The notes under the pieces: generated by a model
Told to the model about the DNA's origin: nothing
What the model saw: the letters and a program-made list of their open reading frames with translations, nothing else
Databases searched by the model: none
Translations under genes and position numbers: made by a program
Shown: positions 1 to 9,385 of the stretch, piece by piece
How the letters are laid out: each line of letters opens with the position of its first letter
How positions within the stretch are numbered: the stretch's first letter is position 1
NCBI GenBank assembly: GCA_965226785.1
Contig: CBDDEC010000003.1
Span: forward strand, 806,001 to 870,000
Origin: CBDDEC01 sp965226785
Lineage (GTDB): Bacteria > Chloroflexota > Dehalococcoidia > UBA2979
DNA: 64,000 nt
Direction of reading: 5' to 3'

Positions 1-293
1 GTGAGCGAGCCCGCAACGAAGACCCCGACCGAGGAAAGAACGCGCTCGCTCGACGAGACGCTGCCGCCGCACACCGTCGTGCTGCACAACGATGACTGAA
101 CGAGATGGCGTTCGTCACGTCCGCGCTGATGCGCAGCGTCCCCGAGCTCTCCGCCGAGCGCGCCGTCGAGGTGATGCTGGCCGCGCACGAGCACGGGCAG
201 GCCGATGTGGTCAGTTGCCCCCTCGAACGGGCGGAACTGTATCGAGATCGTCTGGAGTCGCATGGATTGACCGCTACGATTTCCCGCGGATAA
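1..293 (+). pseudogene. clpS: ATP-dependent Clp protease adaptor ClpS, frameshifted
   Basis: ClpS binds N-degron substrates and hands them to the ClpA/ClpC ATPase of the Clp protease. The frame opening with GTG at base 1 ends in the ClpS-type signature VVLHNDD and then hits TGA at 97-99. The rest of the family fold continues one frame over from about base 99: NEMAFVTSALMRSV, then HEHGQADVVSCPLERAELY, ending in GLTATISRG with stop at 293. Restoring one base in the TG between the GAC and AAC codons would give NDDWNEM and a full-length protein of about 97 residues. The break is therefore a single-base deletion. Whether it is real or an assembly error cannot be told here. The true start may lie at or before base 1. 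Confidence 0.75.
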
Positions 294-350
294 CGGAGAA
301 TACGGGACTTCCCTCACGTAGACGCGGGCGGATTGGCCGAACATCCATGC

Positions 351-596
351 ATGGGAAGTACTTCGCGCTCGCTGCCTGACATCCTCGACCGCCTGCCATG
401 GTTCGACGATCTCACGGAGGACCATCAGGTCGAGCTGATGAACGTCACCGCCGACCACATCGCGATCGGCTCGCCGCTGAGCGAGTTCGTCGATGTGCTG
501 CTGCACTGGTCCGAGGTCGCCCACGGCGATGCCAAGTGGTCGCGGCTCGACGTGCTGCGCGAGACCGGGATTCTCTCTTCAGACGCGCACTTCTAG
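351..596 (+). CDS. Small hypothetical protein
   Basis: An 81-residue soluble acidic protein that I do not recognise. It begins MGSTSRSLPDILDRLPWFD and ends RETGILSSDAHF. It has no signal peptide or membrane segment, and its composition suggests a mostly helical fold. A TTG 18 bases upstream (333) is an alternative start. Neither start has a convincing ribosome binding site. Codon use is like that of the neighbours, and it sits between the clpS remnant and the convergent MFS gene. Confidence 0.45.
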   Translation: MGSTSRSLPDILDRLPWFDDLTEDHQVELMNVTADHIAIGSPLSEFVDVLLHWSEVAHGDAKWSRLDVLRETGILSSDAHF

Positions 597-617
597 ACCG
601 ACGGCACACCCCGGGCG

Positions 618-2146
618 CTAACGTGGAGCGCGCTCTTCGGAGCGCGTCTCGTCGCGTTCCGGGCCCGACACACCAGCGCCGTTGCCCATGTAGTCGCGGC
701 CAGGTCGCCTCGGCCGCGCCACTCTAGTTGCTGCGCCGTCTCCGCCAGGGTCGCCGTTCGGTCCGCGCGACGCGTCGTTCGTCGACGCTGCGAACGCCCT
801 CGACGGTGGCGCGTTCGGCTCGGGTGCGGCGGCCACTGGGGCCGGCGACGCCCCGCTACGCTTCGAGGGCTGTTGCACCATCAGCACCAGCACGGCCGCG
901 ATCGCCCAGCACGCGCCGACGGCGAAGAACGCGCCGTAGTAGTTGTTGACGATGTCGAAGTACGCGGAGATCGCCAGCGGCCCGCCCGCGCCGAGGAAGA
1001 GCGAGAACGGCATCGCTACGCTCCGCACCGCGCCCAGATGGCGGCGGCCGAAGTAGCTGCCCCAGATCGTCTCCTGCAAGGGGATCTGCCCGCCGAACCC
1101 GAAGCCGATCGCCAGGAACCCCACAGTCAACATCGGGATCGAACCGGCCTGCGCGGCGATCACGACGATCACCATGCCGATGCCCGACCCGACGAAGCCA
1201 ATCGAGGCCAGCACCTTTGGCTCGAAGTAGTCGATCGTCCAGCCCCAGACCGGCTTCGAGACGAGCGCTGCGATGGAGATGGTCGAAGACATCACCGCAG
1301 CGGTGCTGCGCGTGAAGCCTTCGTCGGTGAGGAACGGAATCGTGTGCAGCAGGATCGCGCTGATGCCCACGCCCCCGAAACCGAACGCGATCACGATCAG
1401 GTAGAGGCTGGAGGTCCGGAGTGCCTCACCTCTGGTCAGCGAGTTCTCGTAGTCGGCACGCACCGCCGCCCCGGCCTCGCTCGCCATCTCCTCGTCGCTG
1501 CGGTTGTCGGGGTTCAGCCCCACGTCCTCGGGCTGCCGCCGCATCACCATCGCGGCGGGGTAGACGCCGACCCAGCAGACCAGGGCCAGGACCCGCCAGG
1601 CCGCGCGCCAGCCCCACTCGTCGATGAACCACGTCATGGCCGACGGGAAGACGACGCCGCCAGCGAGACGCCGACCGCGGCGAAGGCGATGGCGCGCCCT
1701 CGCTTCTCGACGAACCACTTCGACAGCGTGACGTTGACGACGAGGCTGCCGACGAGCGCCGCGCCGAGCGTGAAGGCGATGCCACGGAGGACGACCCACT
1801 GCCAGATCTGGGTGACCTCAGCGGTGGCGAACAGCGCCGCGCCGAGCACCGTGACGCCGATGATCATCATCACGCGACCGCCGTAGCGATCGATGTAAAC
1901 GCCGATGAAGAAGCCGACGAATGCCATCAAGAACCGACCGACGGTCTGGGCCAGCGCGAACTCGCTGCGGGTCCAGCCCAGGTCCTCCGTCATCGGCTTC
2001 AGGAACGCGCCGGAGACCGACATCTGCGAGCCCACGGCGATGAACTGCGCCACCATCGCGGCGCCGATGATCCAGTAGCCGTAGTAGAGGAGCGGACGTC
2101 GCGGGGTGCGGTCGGTGGCGGTCGCCGCTGCCGGATCGATGGCCAT
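618..2146 (-). pseudogene. MFS transporter (monocarboxylate/OFA-like), frameshifted
   Basis: A major facilitator superfamily permease with about 12 membrane segments. The N-terminal part starts at ATG 2144-2146 (MAIDPAAATATDRTPRR) and includes the loop DRYGGRVMMIIG. The C-terminal part continues in a different frame from FPSAMTWFIDEWGWRAAW. The frame changes near 1657-1663, where GVSLA should run into GGVVFPSA. The register needs one extra base there, so one base is missing. The halves otherwise join without loss, giving a normal-sized protein of about 500 residues. The last roughly 70 residues are a low-complexity Pro/Ala/Arg tail, so the true C-terminus is uncertain. Substrate unknown. The break could be an assembly error or a recent mutation. 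Confidence 0.7.
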
Positions 2147-2229
2147 CGAGGTGTCCCCGGCTGCTGTGCCGCTCCTTCGACGCGAGGATACGCGCACCCT
2201 GACGCGCTCGTGAGGTTGTTAGCCCTCGT

Positions 2230-2772
2230 TCAGCTCCGCGGGCGCAGCGGCCGCATCGCGAGGGCCTGCCGCCGCTCGTTCGCCGCTCGCAGCAACTCGT
2301 CGTCGCTGGTGATAAACCGCGACAGCGCCGCGGTCGAGATGCCGAGGTGCGGCGCGGCGTCGCTGAGACGCCACTCGCACGCCTCGACGAGGTCGAGGAC
2401 ACAGGCGACGGTGGCGGGCCAGCGCGCGTCGCGCCGGCCCATCTCGATCCCACGAGGGCGCAGCGCAGCGTCGAGAGGCGGAGGTGGCGTGTAGCGCTCG
2501 AGGTTCACGGGCTCGCGGATGCCGAGCGCGATCCTGATGCGGAGCCGGCGCAGCGCACGGGCGCGGTTCTGGTGCTGCGAACGCGCCTCGAACGCCTGCG
2601 CGACCATGCCACTCGGCGTGTGGCGCAGGCGCACCGCGGAGTCGGTGACGTTGCGATGCTGCCCGCCGGGCCCGCTGACGCGGAACCGATCGACGGCGCA
2701 CTGCGCGAGCAGCGCACGGTCGTCGAGGTCCAGGTACGTGCGCCAGCCGGGCGCCGCCGTGTCGTTCGCCAT
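2230..2772 (-). CDS. Class I release factor-domain protein (ArfB/RF-H-like peptidyl-tRNA hydrolase)
   Basis: A 180-residue protein with the class I peptide-release-factor catalytic domain near its N-terminus. The motif SGPGGQHRNVTDSAVRLRH carries the GGQ tripeptide that enters the ribosomal peptidyl transferase centre. There is no codon-recognition domain of RF1/RF2 type. That fits stalled-ribosome rescue hydrolases or release-factor-like proteins of unknown target. The C-terminal half (WPATVACVLDLVEACEW onward) is helical and ends in a basic RPLRPRS tail, a feature ArfB uses to enter the mRNA channel. The start ATG at 2772 is chosen over upstream starts because the family fold begins there. 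The divergent neighbour is argC. Confidence 0.75.
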   Translation of the reverse strand: MANDTAAPGWRTYLDLDDRALLAQCAVDRFRVSGPGGQHRNVTDSAVRLRHTPSGMVAQAFEARSQHQNRARALRRLRIRIALGIREPVNLERYTPPPPLDAALRPRGIEMGRRDARWPATVACVLDLVEACEWRLSDAAPHLGISTAALSRFITSDDELLRAANERRQALAMRPLRPRS

Positions 2773-2896
2773 CGCTCCGACGGTAGCGGACGCGCGAGCG
2801 GCGGTCGTGCGGGCTTGCGCCGGGAGGGGCGGCGACGGATCCTGATCGCCCGCCTCGGCGTTCGGCCCGGACGGGCGACGGCAGCAGGAGCGGACC

Positions 2897-3955
2897 ATGC
2901 CTCGCGCGCAGATCATCGGCGGCACCGGCTACGGGGGCCTCGGCATCGTCGAGCTGATGCTCGGCCACCCCGATTTCGAGATCGCGTCGATCGTGGCGCG
3001 TGAGGCCGCCGGGCGGCGGATGGACGAGGTGTACCCGCACCTCAGCGGCCGCTGCGAGCTGGAGGTGCAGGACGCAGCCACCGCGGGCGTCGGCGACGAC
3101 TGCGATGTCGTCGTCTTCGCCACACCGGACGGCGTCTCACAGCAGTACGCCGAGGCGTTGCACAGCGCCGGCCGGCGCTTCATCGACTACAGCGGCGACT
3201 TCCGCTTCGCCTCGTCCGAGGAGTACGCACGCTATGCGCAGCGCCACCCCTCGATCGATGGCGACGGCCATGCCGCGGCTGGTCTGCTGGGCCAGGCCGC
3301 CTACGGCGTCTCCGAGCTACATGGCCCCGCGGTGGCCGAAGCCTCGATCGTCGGCAACCCCGGCTGCTACGCCGTCGGCATCATCCTCGGCCTCGCGCCG
3401 CTCTACACGGACGGGCTGATCGAGGACGGTACGGTCCACGTCGACGGGCTCACCGGCTCCTCCGGCGCGGGCAAGAAGCCGGCCGCCGTCCAGCACTTCT
3501 CGCACCTCAACGACAACGTCGTGCCCTACCGCGTGCTCTCACACCAGCACGTCGTCGAGGCGGAGCGCACGCTGGGCCAGCTCGGCGAGTCCACCGGCGC
3601 CGAGATCGACTTCATCCCACATCTCCTTGGCACCACGCGCGGCATCCTCAATACGATGCATGCCCGCCTCACCCGCCCGACGCCGCGGGAGGCGCTGCTC
3701 GAGCGCTACCGCGAGTACTTCGATGGCCACCCGTTCATCCGCATCCTCGACGAGCCGCCGACGCTCAAGGGGACGCTGGGCTCGAACTACTGCGATGTCT
3801 CGCTGTTCACGGCGGGGGACGACTCGCGTGTAGTGGTGATGTCCTCGGTGGACAACCTGCTCAAGGGCCAGAGCGGCATGGCGATGCAGAACCTCAACCT
3901 GATGTTCGGCCTCGACCAGACCGCCGGCCTCGAACGCGGGCCGCTCTACCCGTAG
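2897..3955 (+). CDS. argC: N-acetyl-gamma-glutamyl-phosphate reductase
   Basis: Catalyses NADPH-dependent reduction of N-acetylglutamyl phosphate to the semialdehyde in arginine biosynthesis, or of the LysW-linked intermediate in related lysine pathways. The 352 residues match the usual family length. The N-terminal Rossmann motif IIGGTGYGGLGIVEL and the catalytic Cys157 in VGNPGCYAVG are intact, as is the substrate loop GLTGSSGAGKKP. A clear AGGAG ribosome binding site lies just before the ATG. No other arginine gene is adjacent, so it stands alone here. A 30-codon open stretch follows at 3974-4063 (VQALFARFSAADAPGVVISQ). It faintly resembles the start of a serine beta-lactamase-like hydrolase and may be a relic. 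Confidence 0.93.
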   Translation: MPRAQIIGGTGYGGLGIVELMLGHPDFEIASIVAREAAGRRMDEVYPHLSGRCELEVQDAATAGVGDDCDVVVFATPDGVSQQYAEALHSAGRRFIDYSGDFRFASSEEYARYAQRHPSIDGDGHAAAGLLGQAAYGVSELHGPAVAEASIVGNPGCYAVGIILGLAPLYTDGLIEDGTVHVDGLTGSSGAGKKPAAVQHFSHLNDNVVPYRVLSHQHVVEAERTLGQLGESTGAEIDFIPHLLGTTRGILNTMHARLTRPTPREALLERYREYFDGHPFIRILDEPPTLKGTLGSNYCDVSLFTAGDDSRVVVMSSVDNLLKGQSGMAMQNLNLMFGLDQTAGLERGPLYP

Positions 3956-4086
3956 CGATTCGCCGGCGATTAGGTGCAGGCGCTGTTCGCTCGCTTCTCC
4001 GCAGCGGATGCGCCGGGCGTGGTCATCAGCCAGTCGCTGGCCAACGAGATCACGCCTGACTGACGTTTTCTTCTCCGGACGAACCT

Positions 4087-4113
4087 CGAGGGGAGCCCGC
4101 GCGGCTCCCCTCG
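4087..4113. terminator. Strong inverted repeat between argC and MFS gene
   Basis: A perfect 11-bp stem (CGAGGGGAGCC, 4087-4097) with a 5-base CGCGC loop and the matching arm at 4103-4113. It sits directly downstream of the convergent MFS gene and 130 bp after argC. There is no strong T-run on either side, so it may act as a bidirectional but not a classical intrinsic terminator. Confidence 0.6.
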
Positions 4114-4117
4114 GGCG

Positions 4118-5560
4118 CTACACCCGGTCGATCACCGGTTCGTTCGCCGGGCGGCCGCGCCAGCGAGCGGAATAGCGGCTCACCAGCAGTGCGAGGATGA
4201 GCAGAGCGATCGGCGCGACCGTGATCACGGGCATCACACCGACCACGCCGGCGATCGCTCCGATCACGAGCAGCGGCGGGATGGCGAGGCCGTCCTTGAA
4301 CGTGCCGAGCAGCGCGAACACGCGGCCATGGATCTCGTCAGGCACGTACTTGCCGATGTACGTCTGCGTGGCCGCAGCGGCGATCGTCATGCCGAAGCCC
4401 AGGAACACCGAGATCTGCGCCGCCGTTTCGACGCGCGCGCCCACCCCCGGGATGTCGAGGGTGAGGCCGGCCGTGCGCTCGGTGATGTGGCCGACCAGCC
4501 CCAGCGCCGCCATCGCTCCACCCACGATCATGAACCCGAGGATCGCGGTCAGGCGCTCGTGCAGGATCTTGATCATCAGCGGCGCCAGCAGCAGTGCCAC
4601 CAGCAGCCCCAGCGAGGCTGGCGCGAAGACGTAGAAGGCGTTCGCCGGGTCGACGTTGAGCGCCTCCTGCACGTACACCGGGCCGAGCACGCCCAGGACC
4701 ACGCCGACCGTGCTCGCCATCGCCGCGAGCAGGAGCATCCAGAACGCCCCGGGCTCGGCGAACAGCCAGGCGACCGCCTCGCGCGTGGAGCGCCGTCGAG
4801 GGTGCACCTCCGGTATCTCCTCGGGCGGCAGCTCCCGTCCGAGGCTGTCGAGACGCAGCTCCGCCTCCTCCTTGGCTCGTTTTGTCGGGCGAAAGTCGAA
4901 CGTGCGGGTCGCTGAGAGCAGGAACAGCACGCCGGCGAAGATCGTGACCGGGTTGACGCCCCACGCCCGCACGACCAGCGGGGCCAGCAGCGCCTTGCCG
5001 ACCACCTCGCCCGCCGAGGAGGCCAGCGACAGGAACGAGTTGGCGGATGCGAGCTCGTCGTCGCGCGCGACCAGCGGGACCGCCGAGGCCTCGGACGGTT
5101 GCGAGATCTGGTGGAGGGCACGCACGGCAAAGATGACCAGCAACATCGCGCGCAGCTCGGTGCCGATCCAGACCGGAATGACGAAGCAGAGCACGCCCAT
5201 CGTGATGTAGGCGCCGGCCAGCGCGACGCGCTTCGGCAGAGCGTCCGCCACCGCGCCGCCGAACAGGCCCAGCACCACGCCGGGCAGCAGGAACGCGACG
5301 CCGATCAGCGCCGCGTCGAAGGAGCTGCCCCCGCCGCGCGCCGTGGCGATCAGCGTGGCGTAGAGCAGCGCTTGCAGCGCGATGTCGCTGAGGAACCTTG
5401 ACGCCATCAGCGCTTGGAACGAGATATCGTGCGCGATCGAGGTGGGCGGAACCATAAACCAGAGGACGCGGAAGACCCGCGCCTGACCGCGGTCGAGAGC
5501 GTCGTCGACCGCCTCAAGTGCTCGGCCAGCAGGCTCGTCGAACTCCGGTGGCAGCGTCAT
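4118..5560 (-). CDS. MFS transporter (MefA-like family)
   Basis: An integral membrane permease of about 480 residues with two groups of membrane segments. The N-terminal half contains the MFS signature loop GGAVADALPKRVAL. A cytoplasmic linker around residues 215-250 (RPTKRAKEEAELRLDSLGRE) is charged, and the C-terminal half ends with LLVSRYSARWRGRP. The arrangement resembles macrolide-efflux type MFS_3 proteins, but the substrate cannot be read from the sequence. ATG codons at 5569 and 5560 are both possible and neither has a ribosome binding site. A -10-like TAGGAT ends seven bases before the second ATG, which favours 5560 and a leaderless message. Confidence 0.8.
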   Translation of the reverse strand: MTLPPEFDEPAGRALEAVDDALDRGQARVFRVLWFMVPPTSIAHDISFQALMASRFLSDIALQALLYATLIATARGGGSSFDAALIGVAFLLPGVVLGLFGGAVADALPKRVALAGAYITMGVLCFVIPVWIGTELRAMLLVIFAVRALHQISQPSEASAVPLVARDDELASANSFLSLASSAGEVVGKALLAPLVVRAWGVNPVTIFAGVLFLLSATRTFDFRPTKRAKEEAELRLDSLGRELPPEEIPEVHPRRRSTREAVAWLFAEPGAFWMLLLAAMASTVGVVLGVLGPVYVQEALNVDPANAFYVFAPASLGLLVALLLAPLMIKILHERLTAILGFMIVGGAMAALGLVGHITERTAGLTLDIPGVGARVETAAQISVFLGFGMTIAAAATQTYIGKYVPDEIHGRVFALLGTFKDGLAIPPLLVIGAIAGVVGVMPVITVAPIALLILALLVSRYSARWRGRPANEPVIDRV

Positions 5561-5880
5561 AGATTCCATCCTATCCGCTCCGCTATCGCCGCCCCGCGGT
5601 GGCGCGAGTTTTGACGCGTTCGTTATCTCTCAGCCAAACGAAGCCGGTGTCCGGGACGTTCCACGAGTGAGACCGGGGGCGGCTGTTGCCGTTCGCCCGT
5701 GCTCACAGCGTCGCTGCTGTCGGCGTCAACGATTCGCCGCTCTCGCCGGCAGCGGCGCCGCCCCCTCGCCGCTGGTTGCGTTCGAGGGGTACGCCACCAC
5801 TGGACGGACGGCGCACACTGAGCACGCAAGTCATCGCCATCGCGCGAGCCAGCGCACCGAACGGAACGAGAGCCGGATCG
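5561..5880. other. Intergenic region between divergent MFS and sigma factor genes
   Basis: About 320 bp. It should hold the promoters of both flanking genes. The frame of the sigma factor stays open back to 5686, but that stretch is Pro/Arg rich and does not resemble the family. I see no RNA gene or further coding sequence. Confidence 0.5.
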
Positions 5881-6474
5881 TTGGAACAGACGGAAGCCAG
5901 TAGGGCGTCGGCGGTCGACCCGGCCGCCGAGGATCGCGCAGCGGTCCGTGCCCTCGTCGATCGCGCGAAGGATGGCGACGCCGCGGCCTTTGGCGAGATC
6001 TTCGACCGCTTCCAGCCCGAGATCGTGCGCTATCTGGCGCACCGGACCGGGAACATCGACACGGCGGAGGACCTGGCACAACAGGTCTTCCTCAAGGCCT
6101 GGCAGGCGATCCCGCGGTTCGAGCATCGCGTGGCGCCGTTCAAGTCCTGGCTCTATCGCATGGCGCACAACCAGATGGTCGACCACTTCCGCACCCGCCG
6201 CTCAACGACCGACCTCGAAGGCGTCGACGTGCCCGAGGACGCCACGGCCGAGGCTGACCTGCTCGCCGGCGAGACGAACGAACGCCTGCGCGCGGCCCTC
6301 GAGCGGCTGTCCGAGGACCACCGGCAGGTGCTGACGCTGCGGTTCCTGCTGGAAAAGTCCGCGCGCGAGGTCGGCGAGATCATGGGCCGCAAAGAGGTCA
6401 CCGTGCGTGGTCTCCAGATGCGAGCGCTGCAGTCGCTACGCCGCGAGATCGATGCGATCGGGGGTCTGGCATGA
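5881..6474 (+). CDS. RNA polymerase sigma factor, ECF/sigma-70 family
   Basis: An alternative sigma factor of about 197 residues. Region 2 runs from FGEIFDRFQPEIVRYLAHR through the DTAEDLAQQVFLKAW core-binding helix to WLYRMAHNQMVDHFR. Region 4 is a helix-turn-helix around LERLSEDHRQVLTLRFLLE and EIMGRKEVTVRGLQMRALQ. The TTG start at 5881 is preceded by GAGAG. The frame extends upstream, but that part has no family resemblance. It overlaps the next gene by four bases (ATGA), so the two are translationally coupled. The downstream FecR-domain membrane protein is the likely partner that controls this sigma factor. Confidence 0.88.
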   Translation: MEQTEASRASAVDPAAEDRAAVRALVDRAKDGDAAAFGEIFDRFQPEIVRYLAHRTGNIDTAEDLAQQVFLKAWQAIPRFEHRVAPFKSWLYRMAHNQMVDHFRTRRSTTDLEGVDVPEDATAEADLLAGETNERLRAALERLSEDHRQVLTLRFLLEKSAREVGEIMGRKEVTVRGLQMRALQSLRREIDAIGGLA

Positions 6475-8189
6475 GCGACCAGCGTCCGGTCACGGTGGGC
6501 GAGATCCTCGACGCCTGCCTCAGCGACATCGCCAGCGGACGTCGCAGCGTCGAGGAGTGCCTCGTGCGACATCTGGAGCTGCGCGACGAACTCGAGCCGC
6601 TGCTTCGCGCCGCGGCCGAGATGCGCACGTTGCCACGTTACGAGGAGCGCACGCCCGACCCGGCTCGCCGCGCCAGCCTGCTCGCAGAACTCGCCTCGAC
6701 GCCACAGCAGTCGTCGCGGTGGCTCCGCTGGCCCCGTTTCGGCCTGCCGGCGCTGGGCCCGCTGGCGCGCGGGCTGGCCTACGCCGCTCCGGCCGCGGTG
6801 TTCATCGTCTTCGCCCTGTTGCTGTTCACGGGCCGGGAGTCCAGCACTGCCCAGGCCTCGTCGCTTGCCGTGTACAGCGGGACCGTCGAGCGTTTCGATG
6901 GCGACGAATGGCGCGCATTGGCCGACGACAGCGAACTCGGCGAGGGCGATCGCCTGCGTACGACCGGCGAGGGACGCGCGCTGATCACGTTCGTCGGCGG
7001 GTCGACCGTGGCGCTCGAACCCGGCACCGAACTCGTGCTCGTCCGCGTGCGCAGCGACGACGGTGTGCGCACGATCGAACTCGAGCAGATCAGCGGCGCG
7101 CTCTGGAGCCACGTCCTCAGCGCCGCTCCGGCGGAGGGCGCCAGCTACCTCGTACGCACGCCCGACGCGCTGGTGCGTGCCGACGGCACGGCGTTCTCGA
7201 CCGAGGTCCGGCCCGGCGAGACCGAGGTCACCGCCGCCGAGGGCAGCGTGGACGTCGAGGCGAACGGCGAACGTGTCACGCTCGAAGCGAGCGAGTCGGT
7301 CGTCGCTCGCGCCTCGACGGACCGGCGGCTGACCGACCGGACGCCCACGGAGGCGAGCACGCTCACCATCGACGCCCCGTTTGTCGCCTCCGTCGTCTCA
7401 CAGCACGGCCAGGCCACGGGCGTCCAGGCTCAGGGCGACGTGCACCAGCATCTGCCCGGCGCCACGACCACGATGCCCGACATCCGTGGGCCGCAGCAGC
7501 TGCGGTTCCTCGCCGGCTTCCCACCGGGCGAATACACGCTGATCCTCCGTCGCTTCGCTGATGGCGAAGGCGCGCTCGTCGTCCGCGACGCGAGCGGGAC
7601 GGTCCACCGCGTGCCGATCGACCGTGACGTCAACACCGAGCTGCGCCTGGTGGTCCGCGTCACCCGAGCCGACAGCGCGGTCAACATCGAGGTGTTGACC
7701 GCCGACGCACGCCCCGCGCCGGCCGACGTCACGGAGACCCTGCCGACCCCCCGCCCGGAGCCGACCTCGGCCGCCGATCGCGCGACCCCGACCACCACAG
7801 CCGCGACCGACCTCTCCTCCGCGCGCGAAGAGCTCGTGCGCCGCCTCGGCGCCGAGTACCTCGCGACGCTGGCCAACGCGCTGCAGAGCGGAGACGCCGA
7901 GGCGCTGACGCAGGCCCTGCGCGCCGCGACCGAGGGCGATGCCGCCGTCGCCAAGCTGCTGGTCCTCCGCGAACAGCTGCAGAACCGCACGGTGCAGCTG
8001 CGCATCATCCAGGTGCTGGGCCTGCGCGCCTCGCTGCCGCTCTCGCTGTGGCTCGACCAGGGCGACGGCAACCTCGAACGGCTGCGCGCAGCCGTACTCA
8101 CCGCGCTCGACCGTGTCGAGGTCGACAGTCCGGTCGAAGACCCCGCCGGCGACACCTCAGACGCTCCAACCCGCGACGACGCGCGCTAG
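6471..8189 (+). CDS. FecR-domain membrane protein, probable sigma regulator
   Basis: A 572-residue protein. Residues 1-75 form a soluble cytoplasmic helical part (VEECLVRHLELRDELEPLL) of the kind that binds ECF sigma factors. One membrane segment lies near residues 100-120 (AAPAAVFIVFALLLF). The external part carries a FecR domain with the pattern LGEGDRLRTTGEGRALITF and VRTPDALVRADGTAFSTEV. A beta-rich section and a Pro/Thr linker (about 420-450) follow, then a helical C-terminal region. It is coupled to the sigma gene by an ATGA overlap. The arrangement suggests envelope-signal control of the sigma factor. The signal itself is unknown. Confidence 0.75.
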   Translation: MSDQRPVTVGEILDACLSDIASGRRSVEECLVRHLELRDELEPLLRAAAEMRTLPRYEERTPDPARRASLLAELASTPQQSSRWLRWPRFGLPALGPLARGLAYAAPAAVFIVFALLLFTGRESSTAQASSLAVYSGTVERFDGDEWRALADDSELGEGDRLRTTGEGRALITFVGGSTVALEPGTELVLVRVRSDDGVRTIELEQISGALWSHVLSAAPAEGASYLVRTPDALVRADGTAFSTEVRPGETEVTAAEGSVDVEANGERVTLEASESVVARASTDRRLTDRTPTEASTLTIDAPFVASVVSQHGQATGVQAQGDVHQHLPGATTTMPDIRGPQQLRFLAGFPPGEYTLILRRFADGEGALVVRDASGTVHRVPIDRDVNTELRLVVRVTRADSAVNIEVLTADARPAPADVTETLPTPRPEPTSAADRATPTTTAATDLSSAREELVRRLGAEYLATLANALQSGDAEALTQALRAATEGDAAVAKLLVLREQLQNRTVQLRIIQVLGLRASLPLSLWLDQGDGNLERLRAAVLTALDRVEVDSPVEDPAGDTSDAPTRDDAR

Positions 8190-8216
8190 CTCTCGACCAG
8201 GTACGCGAGGGCACCG

Positions 8217-8240
8217 GTTTTCGGCCGAACGGCCGAAAAC
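8217..8240. terminator. Bidirectional intrinsic terminator-like hairpin
   Basis: A perfect 10-bp stem (GTTTTCGGCC at 8217-8226, GGCCGAAAAC at 8231-8240) with a GAAC loop, placed between two convergent genes. The T-rich outer part of one arm gives a short U-run on either strand. Confidence 0.75.
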
Positions 8241-8278
8241 TAGTCCGCCGGCTCTCGTCGCCTGACGACGCGCTCGCG

Positions 8279-9379
8279 CTAATCGCCTGCGATGCGGGCG
8301 TCGGTCGCCAAGCGGTCGAGGCCGCCGGTGTCGCCCTCCTCGAGGAAGAGCCGGCGCGCCGGGTAGTTGATCGTGATGCCCTCGGCGTTGAGGCGGGCGT
8401 GCACCCCTTTGATCATCAGGTGCGCGACGCCCCCCAGGTTGCGGCGGCCGTTCGCCCGCACCTTCATCAGGAAGTCGATGTTCGAATCGCCAAAGCTCTG
8501 GAAGAGGAACACCGGCTCGTGGCCGCGGACGGTTAACGGCGAGGTGTCCCGGACCTCGCGCAGCACCTCGCGGCAGACCTCTTCGACGCGTTCCAGGTCC
8601 TCCTCGTAGGCCACACCACAGGTGACAGCGGCGTCGACGGGCTCACCCTCCGTGTCGAAGTTGGTCACCGTCGACTCGGCCAGAGAGGCGTTCGGGATGA
8701 TCACGATGTTGTTGGAGAACGTGCGGATGCGCGTCGCGCGCCAGCCGATGTCCTCGACCCAGCCACTCGGACCGCCTTCCACCTCGATGAAGTCGCCCGC
8801 ACGGATCGAGGCGTCGGAGATCAGGAACGAGCTGGCGAAGATATTCGACAGCAGCGGCGAGAGCGCCAGGGCGATGGCCAGACCGCCCAGGCCGAGGCCG
8901 GTGAGCAGCGGGTTGATGGCGATCCCAGCGGTGTCGAAGATGACCAGCACCGCGATCAAGACCAGCAGGACGTTGACCACGCGCGTCACCATCGGCAGCA
9001 TGCGCACGTCCAGGATCTCGGACGCGCCCTCGCGGCCAGCGAGCCAGCCGATGAAGCCGAGCGTGATCGAACGCAACGCGATGAAGATCAGGGCCACCGT
9101 CGAGGCGACATAGATGCGGTCGATGATGTCCCGCTGGTCGTCCAGTTCGCTGATCGTGCGGGCGGCGAGATAGAGCCCGAAGACCATGATCCCGAAGATC
9201 AACGGCGTCCGCAGCGCGTCCGCCAGCAGATCGTCCAGCTCGGTCTCCGTCTGGTGGAAGAAGCGCTGCACGATCCGCCGCAACAGCGCGGCGACGATGC
9301 GAGCGAGAATGAACGCGGCGACGACGATGCCGAGGGCGATCCCCGCCTCGATGGCATCGTCGCGAGTAAAACGATCCAT
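8279..9379 (-). CDS. Small-conductance mechanosensitive channel (MscS family)
   Basis: A 366-residue membrane channel that releases solutes on hypo-osmotic shock. It has about five membrane segments. The pore-lining helix and beta domain are visible as GLGGLAIALALSPLLSNIF, then DFIEVEGGPSGWVEDIGWR and FSNNIVIIPNASLAESTVTN, the usual MscS signature. The C-terminal domain ends GITINYPARRLFLEE. The ATG at 9379 has no ribosome binding site, but a -10-like TATCAT ends six bases upstream, which suggests a leaderless transcript. Confidence 0.9.
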   Translation of the reverse strand: MDRFTRDDAIEAGIALGIVVAAFILARIVAALLRRIVQRFFHQTETELDDLLADALRTPLIFGIMVFGLYLAARTISELDDQRDIIDRIYVASTVALIFIALRSITLGFIGWLAGREGASEILDVRMLPMVTRVVNVLLVLIAVLVIFDTAGIAINPLLTGLGLGGLAIALALSPLLSNIFASSFLISDASIRAGDFIEVEGGPSGWVEDIGWRATRIRTFSNNIVIIPNASLAESTVTNFDTEGEPVDAAVTCGVAYEEDLERVEEVCREVLREVRDTSPLTVRGHEPVFLFQSFGDSNIDFLMKVRANGRRNLGGVAHLMIKGVHARLNAEGITINYPARRLFLEEGDTGGLDRLATDARIAGD

Positions 9380-9385
9380 GCCGCC

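Noticed and set aside
97..99. TGA in clpS as a selenocysteine codon
   Set aside because: The reading frame after TGA is not ClpS; the family sequence resumes in another frame, so this is a deletion and not Sec.
630..645. GCGCTC-TTCG-GAGCGC hairpin as a terminator
   Set aside because: It lies within the open C-terminal tail of the MFS gene and has no T-run. It would matter only if the true stop is earlier.
3974..4063. 30-codon frame after argC resembling the start of a serine hydrolase
   Set aside because: Too short and the similarity is too weak; noted only as a possible relic in the argC entry.
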